A stretch of DNA of 64,000 nt from Taenia hydatigena. Taxonomy: Eukaryota > Platyhelminthes > Cestoda > Cyclophyllidea > Taeniidae. Location: contig JADWOT020000003.1 in the NCBI GenBank assembly GCA_036345935.2, positions 21,594,509 to 21,658,508 of the forward strand, written 5' to 3'. Below are positions 25,156 through 36,000 of this stretch, piece by piece (the first letter of the stretch is position 1; each line of letters begins with the position of its first letter). Under the pieces are notes generated by a model that saw only the letters and a list, made by a program, of their open reading frames with translations, was not told where the DNA came from and did not search any database. A program made the translations under genes and the position numbers.

Positions 25156-25682
25156 CCTAACGCGAAATACACGAATGAATGAAACTGATTTAAGAGAGGC
25201 GCGACGGAAGAACGCATTTAACTGGAGTAGCTAAACAAGAGTCCCAGAACACAAAACAACAAATTCATGACTGTAATTATTTTAAAAATCAAAAAATTCA
25301 AATAAAGCTGAAATGCGTAATTAGGCATAGTTTATCAAAAATTTAAAGAAGTTAAAGGATCTGTTTTTTTGTATGGCCATAACGACAAGACGTCTGGTCG
25401 ACAATCGCTAATGCTTTTCCATGCCACCATGTTGCAATACACACTTTTAGGTGAAGTAGACAAACAAATTTTAATGTTGCTTAGACCGCATAATTGCTAT
25501 TATTATTATCTTCGCTTCAAGAAAATGAAGGGGAGTTGAAAAGGTTATTTGCTGCAACAGTTAGTAGAAATCTGGTCAAGAAAACGTATAAAGCAAAGGC
25601 AGGCATTCACCAACAATGCACTTTTTATTTACTCGGCCGCGTTAGCAATCCGGGACTGCTCCAAAGACAATTGAAGACAATT

Positions 25683-26080
25683 GAAGAAGGCAAAGTGGCA
25701 GGGTAGAATACATATATTCACCGAACAAAGGGAACTAGGCTGCTGGCATGGCCCGGAGGCCAGCCCACGCAGCTAGGGCAGTACGGCCACCTCTCTGACC
25801 TTGTCAGAAACCGGCAGTTCTAACAAACAAAGTACTACATAATACTGAAGGCAGCCGGTGTGGCTTAGAGGTCAGCTCACATGGCAAACGTGATATGGTC
25901 ACTTACTTGATCATATTCTAAGCCGATACCTGAAAAGATAAAGTCTGTCTTAGGCCTACTGACCTCTAGGTCATGCCAGCAGGTTATTTCCCTCTGTCCG
26001 TTGAATATGTCTATATATATATATAACCATATTCTACTCTAGCATTCTGCCTTCGTTTGCCCTCGAGGGAGCCTTAAGAC
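25683..26080. repeat. Inverted-repeat (MITE-like) element, copy B
   Basis: The left arm is GAAGGCAAAGTGGCAGGGTAG, CATATATTCACCGAACAAAG, GCTGCTGGCATGGCCCGGAG. The right arm reads back the same words reversed: CTCTAGGTCATGCCAGCAGG, TTCCCTCTGTCCGTTGAATA, CTAGCATTCTGCCTTCGTTTG. The arms are about 90-110 bp around a central region of about 200 bp, so this copy best shows the full family structure. It encodes nothing. Confidence 0.65.
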
Positions 26081-26339
26081 GCTGCAGATCTTGTAATACT
26101 TATGCTCACCATGTGCGCTTTGTAGGCGGGAGGCGCAAGGATAATTTCAATCTGGTCGTGGATAAACCGGAATACTTCCTTAAGCACAAAACAGCCCTGT
26201 TTTTAGATACTTTGCCTATTATAATCACAGAGGTGTCCATACCACCATGGTTGTATGGGGTCTTTTAAATATACACATCCTGATCTGGCAATTCGCCATT
26301 ATAACTTTAAAGAAATCTCGAGATGCTTTTATGGCATCC

Positions 26340-26525
26340 AAAGGCTCTTTCAAAGGCAAAAGAAGGTAGAATGCTAGAGTAGAATATGTATATATATGTT
26401 CGACGGGCAAAAGGAAATGGCCTGCTGGCATGGCCTGGAGGCCAGCCTACGCAGCTAGGGCAATACGGTTACCTCTGTGACCCTGACCAAAACTGGAAGT
26501 TGTAACGAACAAGGCACCACAATAC
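26340..26525. repeat. Inverted-repeat element, copy C (single arm plus core)
   Basis: Begins AAAGGCAAAAGAAGGTAGAAT, then TATATATGTTCGACGGGCAA, then GCCTGCTGGCATGGCCTGGA, CTACGCAGCTAGGGCAATAC. The matching reverse arm is missing or too diverged to see. It lies about 250 bp from copy B in the same orientation. Confidence 0.55.
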
Positions 26526-26947
26526 ACTCTATAGCCTTTCTCAATTTAGTATAAAAATGTCTAGAAGCAATCAACCTTCTCATTAGTAAAGGTGAAATGA
26601 GGGAAGAGGAGAAAAAGGGAGAACCTTCTACAGACCTATCCCCTTTAAAATAATCGGCCTGCCAAATTAAAATTTTATTATGTATTTTATTAGGCGAATT
26701 CGCCATTCGACAAAATCACACGTGGGATTGCGTTAGCATAAGATTTGCACATCTGTTTTTAAGACAAGCCAAAGCCATTAATAATAAGATAGTAATAATC
26801 ACATTTTAATTCGTATTATAACTGTAGTCATCACCCTTCTTCGCTGAAGTATTTTGAAAATAAATGTTTTAATGCACGATTGCTTAATTTTCGCTTCATA
26901 TCCATTTGCTGTACTGACCTGGAAAGTCAATTTTATTCAAATCGCTT

Positions 26948-28320
26948 ATGGCCCCTCGGAGAGGTTCGTCTACGCGTATAGCTCGCTCGAGGAATGCGAA
27001 TAGTTTCCAGAGTCGCGAAGGAAAATCCGATATTTCGAACGTTGATCTTTTATGTGAGCAAGAGGAACGGACGTTCGCTCGTCCAAACACCATTAGCCCT
27101 CACCTCATCTGTGTTATATGTTCCGAAGTTTTTAAAAAACCATATCGGGCGCCCTGCGGTCACAGCTACTGTTATGGTGTAAGTTGCATTTTCTATCCCC
27201 TTGTCGATTTCTTTAAGGCGGATGTTTCTGTGCATTTCGTATGTTGATAATTTTGACTTGTGCACCGCGCTTACGGATTAAGTTTTCACGTTTAGTGCAT
27301 TTCCAAGTGGCTGAAGACTGCAAAACATTGTCCGATTGATCGAAAACCTTTGAACATGTCTAAAATGCACCACGACTTTATCCTCGAAAGCATAATTGGC
27401 GACTACACGGTACGTCTTCACGTTTTGACCACTAGCCTTACTTAATGAGTCAGTGTCTCTCTAATTCTCACAGGTATTGTTACAAATTTACACAGCTTTA
27501 TATTGTATGTAATTTTGAAGAGGTTTGTCGAGTTATTCTCGATGCCATCCATCCCATGGGAATGAATTTGTAATTGCAATGAATCATACCTAGGAGACTG
27601 CAGAAGCTACTTCCCACACCAATAATTTCATCTTTTAAGACACAATTGGTGATTAAGTAGTGTGTTATACCGCCTTTGTCACTCTAAGTTTTCATGCTCA
27701 GTAGCTTCCCTTTTTCTGTGGAGATTTTGATTGCACGGGGCTATCAATGACCGGAGACGAATGGGGGTGGGCTATGGGGAAGTCGTGAGCTGGGATGCTA
27801 ATACTTAATTGCGTTTATTTAATTTCTGCGATAAATGCCGAAGTTCAGTGGCATAGCCTATTTACTCACCCAGGTGGCTTGCCCGTGGCGTTCCTCGGGT
27901 TGCAGCTATATTGGTCCACTGTGCCAGCTGGACAGTCACAAGAAGGATTGTATAATGAACCCCGATCATCTGCCGGAGGCGCTTCGAATTCGTGAGAAGG
28001 AGAACATCAAGTCGCGGCACTGCGCCAATGGTGTTTCCTCATCAAATAACCTTGCTTCTCTGACTCCTTCGGACACCGCTGCTTCAAATATGGAGGCTTC
28101 CTTGGAGGTCACGAGCGGAGAAGAGGAGACGGACGGGGAAGAAGACGGTTCTCTGCCTCCGGCGCCTCCTCCTAGCCTTCTGATGCGTCTTTTCCAAAAG
28201 TCCGACTCCAATAGTCGTGATCTTCTCTGCTCCTTCCTTGCCGAACCTACCACTGGTGTGAAACGGCCGACACAGCCACCAACAACTGCAGGTGGCAAGC
28301 GCTCTCGAAGGGCTTTTTAA
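26948..28320 (+). CDS. RING-finger plus TRAF-type zinc-finger protein, probable E3 ubiquitin ligase
   Basis: Three exons, 26948-27178, 27296-27409 and 27874-28320 (stop TAA), all phase 0, 263 aa. Residues about 53-97 are a RING: CVICSEVFKKPYRAPCGHSY, CYGCISKWL, then HCPID. The last zinc ligand is Asp (CPID), as in the CPVD of RNF41/NRDP1-type RINGs. After a helical link, residues about 116-138 form a TRAF-like zinc finger (ACPWRSSGC, then LDSHKKDC). The C-terminal 120 residues are low complexity: an acidic run (SGEEETDGEEDG), a Pro run and a basic end GGKRSRRAF that could act as a nuclear signal. RING proteins bring E2~ubiquitin to substrates; the substrate is unknown. Similar layouts occur in RNF41, RNF151 and PDZRN relatives, and no one-to-one name can be given. 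Frames and splice sites are clean (GGT|GTAAGT, ACG|GTACGT). Confidence 0.85.
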
Positions 28321-28367
28321 TTCTCATTAATACGCGTACAGTTCACCTCTCGCTTTACTCATCGGTA

Positions 28368-28413
28368 AATAAACGACAATGTGTAGTTGTACATATTATA
28401 TTATTTAAATAAA
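28368..28413 (+). terminator. Poly(A) signals of the RING gene
   Basis: AATAAA at 28368-28373 and again at 28408-28413, 48 and 88 bases after the stop codon. The convergent KH-NYN gene stops only 227 bases from the RING stop, so the transcripts probably overlap or abut at their 3' ends. Confidence 0.5.
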
Positions 28414-28547
28414 GACGTCCACAACCCCTCGGAAGCAAATGTGCGAGAGAGGGAAGCGGAAGAGGAATTAAGAAAATATCAGTTGGGAAATTGCATTGGC
28501 CGTAGACCCGAAATCTGGTACGAAAGATGAGTGGCAGCGGCGACGGA

Positions 28548-31500
28548 TTATCTCGGGAAGGCGAGGATTTCGTCGAGATAGGGCTTATGCTTGCCCAAAG
28601 GGTAGTAAGAAATTATGAAAATGCCCATTCGAAGGTTGTACGGAATCACGCTGAGAGCAAGAAAATTGAAGGTACAGAATGCTATTGATTGGGTTGAGGG
28701 TTGGGGTGGGATGGCGTCTTACCGATTTTCGATGAGGTCGCGAAATTCGGGCCTCACCTTCAGCCAGTCGCGGTATTGGTCGTTGGAGATTACCACACCG
28801 TCCTTTTCCTGGGCGTACTGCAGGATCACGCTGAAGTACAGGTGGACCAAGAGGGATTTATGGACAATGATTAACCGCGAAACTTAGTTAAACCGGTGCA
28901 ATAATAATGCGAAAAGATTAACCACAGGCGATATCCTTTCAGGGTAGATTCTACATCTGAAAAACTAAAAAACGGTGGCGCACAAGTAGTAAAAAGATAA
29001 AAAACAATAGTTCTTTCTTAAGATAAAAATAATAGCATCTTGATCAAGCCAACACAAAGCTAACTTCTTGCGGAGAAAAGTGTTTTCACAAAGCAAAGCT
29101 TGAGGAGAGTAATCCAAGTCGTAGGGCAATGGAGGCTGGTGGCAAATGACGCACAAAATTCGGAATTCTGGGCACCGGCAGCTAGCTTACATCAAACAGG
29201 AGAAGGCAAGCATTAAGTTACTGAAATAAGGAGCTGTAATATCGCAATAATGTAATAGCTACAAAAGATTTGTGAGGAGTGTGAACTTTTCGATAGGATG
29301 CAAATACTATGTAGCAAAATGAGACAAGTGGGACTGCCTCTTTACCTATCGTCATCAGTTTTTTGAGGCCGGACGCCTCGATCGAGGCGTCGAACTGGCG
29401 TGAAGACGAAGTACTTAGCAATCTCCGTGGGTGAAAAGGCTGCAGCACAGGGCGTCTGTCCATTGCTGGGCAGCACTACCGCTATCTCCTCGTGACCGCG
29501 TTGCAAAAAGTAGTTGATTACGCAGCGCAGATTGAATACATTGAAAGTAGAACTATGTGAAATGCGACGAGTTTGAGTACGACGGTACAGTCTCATACAC
29601 AGGCAGAGGCAAGAGCTTACTTGGACGACTCGCCGTGGGCGACGTTAGCGCCGTCTATCACGATGGGACGAAGGCGTCTGGCCTCTCCTTCGAGAGCGGT
29701 AGAGGGGAAAAAAGAGAGGGTTTAACGCAAAATACAAGCAAGTTCGCACAACACCCACAGCTTTAAATGCGCCCGTGTAGAGATGAAATATAAACAGCAG
29801 GCTTTGATCGCTTTCGCAGCGATGAGACAATTCATTCTCAGAGTTACTACCTAACAATCAGCGCAACAGCTTTATAAGTTAAGGGAAGTGGAAACTGGGT
29901 GCGCTTGTTCAAGACCAAATCTACAATACTGGGCCATATGGAACGAATCAACAGTAGAGAAACAAAACCATCGGAATTAAAGGGAAGGGTTTAAAAAACA
30001 AGACAGTGTTTACCGAGTCTAAGCCTACTCTCTGTTGCAATACAAGGGTGAACCCTGTGGATAAGCCAACCTAGAGATAGGCTACAGGATGGTCCAGCGG
30101 AAGTGCAGCGCCAGTTATCAGAGCCTCGAGAGCAATCTAGCCAAATGCTAATAACAGAGAGACGATGAGAGAAGATTGGGAGAAGCCGGAGGGAAGATAG
30201 TATAATTTACCCAGATGGCAAATAAGTGATGCTGCCGCCCAAACAACACAGAGCAGAAGCTAGACTTTGAAACTCCCTCATGTAGTTTGTTGAACGACAT
30301 AATTTAGCTATATCTCCAACCAATTCAAAAAGCCCACAAGCTTTTGAAAATCACTCAACTGTCTGCTATATCCCCAACGTCAGGTGCACTTTCGATGGTG
30401 TCAATAATAAAATGGGATTCTAGGGGCCAAATTTTGCTTTAGAGAGTGATTGAAAATGCTGCCAACGTAACAATTTCACGTAAGAGGAAAATTCACAACA
30501 AGGAAACAACATGAAGGGAAGTTCTCATCGCACATAATATTCGCCTTAATGCATATAATACTCGAACTTTGAAGGCACCGAACCTAGAATCATTCTACTC
30601 GCAGTTGTAAATTCAACTAACTGGCTTAGTAAACGCATCTTTGGACTTTCGTAACAACCGTTATAGTCAACCTTGCCCATCAAGCCTCTTTGCCATTACA
30701 AAAAGGGACTTAAAGAGATGAAAGACGAGATCCATGAGAAACCGTTCCTTGCTTGAAATCTTAAAAAATGTTAGTGTACGTTGCAACAAACAAATTTGAG
30801 GACATAAAACTCCACTTCTCAAATCATAAGGCGTATTCAGTACTCTGAAAACAGTTAATTGTATGGCACATCAAGAAGGCAACGCAGGGGGTGGAAATCT
30901 ACATCAAGCTAACCTTTGAGTGGTGTGCCAAGTTGATCACAACTTTGAGCACGGTTGCGAGTTCGTGATCGTGAAGCAGATTTGGCAGCTGGAGGAAAAA
31001 TAGTAATTATAACACCAAAAGGTGCACACGTTCCACACGGTTCACATAAATCAAAGCTGGTGAAATTCCATGATCGGTGTGAAAGTTTAGCGCCAGTATC
31101 AACGACATTGTTGAAACTTGTCACTGCTTTCGCTAATACCAACTACTTAAGTTGGAGTGACAATCGCCGATAAAGATTTCTCTCGCACACACACGACTCA
31201 GTTCTAAACAAGCTTTTCCGCTCTTTAAACGAAAAAAACGAGACAGAGAACTTCAACCTACCAACTAGAAACTTGCCTTTCCGAGATCCTGACGGGGGCG
31301 GGAAAGAAACCCTACCCAGATCCGCAAGGCCCTTGTCAATGGCCCGCCCTATTAATGCTTGTTCCTTCATTTGTTGAGTTTTTTGATTTCGCGTTTTGTT
31401 CCTAATTAAACTGTTCCCTCGAAGTTCTGACGCCTTCCCATTAGTAGCATTGGTACCGTCAGAGCCCATGGCTAAATATCCGTTATGTAGTACACCACAA

Positions 31501-32409
31501 TTGATTAGCTTAACTAATTCATTTATGAGTACGGCACATTTTTAAATTAGGCGAAGGATGGTCGCTCATGTGATGTTAACGCAGTCACTCGACATAGTGA
31601 CGGCAAATGAAAAAAGCCAGTAGCCAGCAGAAGCTATGCGGAGGATGAGAGAGCGCTGACTGAATGCAAGGACTACTTACCAGCAAAGGAATTTACTGGG
31701 GGTGTTACAGAGATTTGTGGCGCCTGGTTCTGCAATACTAAGGAGGTGAAGGACGCTAGTTGAGGATAAATCAAGAGTAAAAGATGGCGGTTCTGCATAG
31801 GAATAGTAACTTACACTTGTTCTGTCTGAATACTTCAACGAACCCAAGTTCATCGAGCCCATTCGAGTTCTGTATTGCAGAATCCTGAGCGTTCATAAGA
31901 CTTTCAAGTTCCACAATAAAATCGTAGATCACAGAGCGAAGACCTTCACTCATATCATTTATTTGCTTGATGTCAATGTCGTGCAAGCGGCATAACCTAA
32001 TCAGATTCTCATCCACTAGGGGATGGGAGCAGTGTTTCGAGATTTTCAATAGTACTCTTGAGATAATTGATACAGCTACCTCGGAGCCACGAAAAAGCAA
32101 ATGAGTACAATTGATATTGGTGACTATCAGCTTATAACTCCTCGCAAGGTAACGCTGGATCGTAGGAATAGAAAAAAGTCTTAGGATATTGACAGGCAAT
32201 TCGGATTCGACCTTCGATTCAGGACCAATAAAAAGAAGAGAAAGGTTCTGTGCGCCTTCCAACTCTGATGCTTGATTGGTTCTGATTACCACTTCTCTAG
32301 TGGAACCCGGATCCGTCATAATCCTAACATCATAGACTCGTTCAATAAAATTGCACAGCTCATCAACATTCACGAAGTCGTTCGGGATTTTCACAGTCGT
32401 TTTATACAT
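28548..32409 (-). CDS. KH-like plus NYN/PIN endoribonuclease of the N4BP1/KHNYN family
   Basis: Seven exons in transcript order: 32409-31815, 31471-31262, 30988-30914, 29687-29621, 29552-29346, 28830-28723 and 28650-28548 (stop TAA). Total 1365 nt, 454 aa; every junction is GT..AG and every phase agrees. The first exon (198 aa) holds two KH-like segments (YKTTVKIPNDFVNVDELCNF; NLSLLFIGPESKVES followed by LIVTNINCTHLLFRGSEVAV), the layout of N4BP1. A basic, Ser/Asn-rich linker follows. The NYN nuclease domain starts at RPIVIDGANVAHGESS and continues with FNLRCVINYFLQRGHEEIAV, YFVFTPVRR, TDDDS and GVVISNDQYRDW. The acidic residues expected in the active site (IDG, DD, SND) are present. There is no CCCH finger, which separates it from regnase. 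In the last exon the family's PDDPLG is SYYPLG. Known members cleave RNA, including viral RNA; the substrate here is unknown. The start at 32409 is the ATG just before the first KH strand. Confidence 0.87.
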
Positions 32410-32586
32410 TTTGCCTCTCTGCCAGCGAGAATAGTTAACTCCCGAATAGGGTATTCTAACCCAGCAACCCAAACAAACTCCCGACGGAAAATACGAAAAG
32501 CCGCTTACAGGGCAAAGACAATATGCACAATGACCTAGAGAGCTGCACTAATAGCATTAGAAAGGCACTGGTAATTAGAAAATAAG

Positions 32587-32592
32587 TTTATT
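32587..32592 (-). terminator. Candidate poly(A) signal of the JARID2-like gene
   Basis: AATAAA on the minus strand, about 440 bases beyond the stop at 33030 and 178 bases before the KH-NYN start codon. It supports the view that the JARID2-like transcript really ends here. Confidence 0.45.
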
Positions 32593-33029
32593 GAGAGAAA
32601 AATGATATAGAAGTTCATTTCCGGGCATAATGCGCAGAAATCTTGAATATGAAAAAGCTTATCAGCATCACGACGGGTGTGCATGATACCTCAAGCCCAC
32701 TTTATCAAAAGTACGTCCAATGTTGACGTTTCACCCGACCCTCGTCATCAGATAAATCCATGGAAGACCTCACAAAGAAACAACGTATTGAAGCTCCTCC
32801 CGGCTCCAGCCTACGACCAGCAACCAACCCCACAGACCTTACCACCACTCCACCCGATGAATTCTAAGCACAAATCCGAGAACTAGCAGGATAAATCTCA
32901 TTTTAACTCATCAGTTGGTCAAGAATAACGACATTCAACAACAGATAGATGAAAGTGTGCAGAGAAGACAGTTAAGAGATGTTATCACAAGCCAGAAGTA
33001 GAGAGAAGAGGAGAAAGATAACGACCATA

Positions 33030-36000
33030 CTACTGGCTGCGGAATCGTTGTTGTCGTCTTGTCCTACGCATCACCTGTGACCGCAGACCAGAACGAAGAG
33101 ACGAAGAGAAGAGAGACCGACCCAATGCACTACCAGAATTGGCCACGCGGCTGGATTTTTTGGTACCAGAATGCGAAACCCTGTTCAACCTAGTTCTCGT
33201 TCCGAGTTTCTATGCGATTACACAGAAAGAACATTGAGGCAGATGATAGGAAGGAGGTGGTTTACAAATAAAGCCTAATTGATTTCATCACCTCCTCTTT
33301 TTTGTTGACAACGACAATAGGTTTGAGTGAAGACCCTTTTTCAACTAAAACACAAAAAATACTTGATGTAGTAGCAAAGAAATGACAGAAAACTACAACG
33401 AGGAAATTGAGATAAGCAAGGGACACCATGTTCAAAACGGTTCAAGTCCGCGGCCGTTAGAGCATGGTGCCGCCGAAAAGCAAGGAGAATAGGTAGTTAG
33501 CGGACGAAGAGAAGGGGGATGCAAAATTAACCAATTGACATTCTGTGCACAGTCGCAAAATAAATAAAGCGAGATATGAAAAGCAACAACGTCCGTATCG
33601 AAACCAATAGCGCATAATTTGGGCGTTCCAAAAAACTAGTGATAAAGTTTCATCATTGAAATTAGAAGTGAAAATAGGTCACATTACCTAAATGCTCCCT
33701 CTGTCTCGTGATGCCGGAAACAGGTGATGATGGTGAGGAGGATGATGAGGAGGTCGACGATGCCATCTCTGATGGTTTCTTCTTCTTACTATTATCGCTT
33801 TTTGCACTCTAAAAAAAGGCGGAAAATGACAACAATCCGATAACAAACGGTCCTTCCAATATGAGCATTGAGGTCACCACAATGGCAACTGGTAGAAATG
33901 AGAGGACGACGCATGGAAGGAGATTTGGCACAATGGGAAGGCCGATGAAACGACAACAAGAAATCTACTCACGGTCAAATGCCAACAAAGAAAGTGTCCT
34001 GAGGCCCATGGATGATGGTACAGAAACAGATTTGACACTCACGGCAAAATACCTCACCATAAATGCTGGGAACAAGAAAGGATGCTATTTAGATAGGACT
34101 TATTCATAAGTAGCCTATTGTTTCAAGAATTGCGTGCTTTGCAGGAAATTAACACGACTGAACGACCAACTCGCAGTAAAATCGGCTCATAAGGTGGGCA
34201 CAACGGAAAATCTATTTAAATGGACGGGAAATGCGAATCACACTGTTAACCTCAAAACTTGTTGCCCAAACACTTACAAACATCGACGAATGAGCGCGAG
34301 AATGGCTTGAAAAGCTGGATTCTAGTAACTTTCGCATTAAAAATGATCAGACTACGAAGATTAGTAAAACAGGCCAAGACGGAAAAAACCGATGAAATGA
34401 AGGCTACAGCTTCGGGGAGGAAAGAACAATTTAATACATCGGACCTACTCAGGAGTACACGCCCAAAGACCAGAAAGGTCTAGATGATTTGCACCAGCAG
34501 ATTTCACAGAATAGAATTGATAACGAAATTCTACCAACCAAAATCACCTTAGACGACCCACAATGAAAGACGCTATGGAAGTAGGCGTCACAGTCGCTCT
34601 CTCCCACATAAGCCGTGACACCATTTAAAGCGAATGAAAGCCTCCGATCCAAGTCTCATTGACGGGTTTGATGAAAATTGACCTCAAAAATACCATTTAT
34701 CCTGTTAACACAGCCACTCAACCCGATGGTAACACCGCGTCCTGCAAAATCGCTAAAAACGCCCCAGACGATGACAAGTAGGATAAGGTGTAGATCGTAA
34801 ATGTGTCAAAAGACAAAGATTACGACAGTCAACAGATTCGATGTTTTAGCTGAACACATCCAAGGACAACAACCAACAGTACGGTTCCGCAAGATTCAAT
34901 GAAGTCGTCCGGGCTAAAATAGCAAATATGAAGGGAGCAAGATATTTATAAATCCACTTGAAGGTGACGAAAACGACGACTGCAACCACGACGTCCTGCA
35001 GGATAAATAGAATACTAGTGGACGACAAAGGCTTTTCAAAACGACCGCCAACGGTCTATCAACATGACAGCAGCTATGGAACAAGATTTAACAGAGTTTA
35101 ATACGTAATCGTACCCTTTCAAAGCGATCATCTATCCTCCTACTAACTCTAAATCTAACCAATGCGGACAAATATTTACGACCACCGTCGCCACAGAGGC
35201 ATGTCCTTTGGGAAGATAGGACAAATGGACGACTCCACCTAACAATGGGACAACTTTAGCCTCGAATTAACGATCCACTCGGCAAAATGGTCATAAGCAG
35301 ACCTGTTGCCGATAACTATGACGGCAATGAACTACAGGACCCATGGAAGTAGGCATGTTAAAGTGCATTAGGTGGCGCATCTTCAAACAGCGATTGGAGC
35401 TGTAGTAAGGGCTAGCCTTAAGGCCAAGCTTTCGCGACTGGGTCTCTTTTGACACAGCTTTTCATTTTAAATCAGCACAGAAAGTCTAATTCTTGAGATC
35501 AATGACACCCGGACAAGACAATAGCCACTGCTGTGGCAAACAAATTTCATACAAGCAATTTCCGAAACAGTCAATTAAGCTTGAGTTGCGACATCGAAGC
35601 TAACCAAGGTGGAAAAAAGTCCGAAGCTATCACGATGGCAAATTCGACATAAATTTGACACGGATTGACGAAGCAATGCCCTAAGTACAATCTTTAAAGC
35701 TGAAGTAACATGGGAATCATCAAAACAGATACTAATTCTGGATTCCAAAAAGTGGCATCAAGCGCATAACATCATTGAAACGATCACTGAAACTAACTAG
35801 AGTTAAATTCGGCTCACTGAGAACTGGAATGGAGGATATATTTCGACCCCCTGGAACCTACAGATTGTCCTGAAGGAGACTTGGCCACAGTCTCGCAGAA
35901 GGCGAGAGAGGTGGAGACGGCGGCGGTGTTAAGGGGGTGAGAGACGATGGAAGCTGTTTTGCGAGCTACGAAGACGGGCGTCTTATGAGGCGTGTTATTT

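Larger units (their letters stand above)
25156..26947. other. Divergent intergenic region between carrier and RING genes
   Basis: It contains two copies of the inverted-repeat element (25683-26080 and 26340-26525) and AT-rich sequence. No coding exon could be supported. Promoters for the carrier (minus) and RING gene (plus) should lie at its two ends. Confidence 0.5.
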
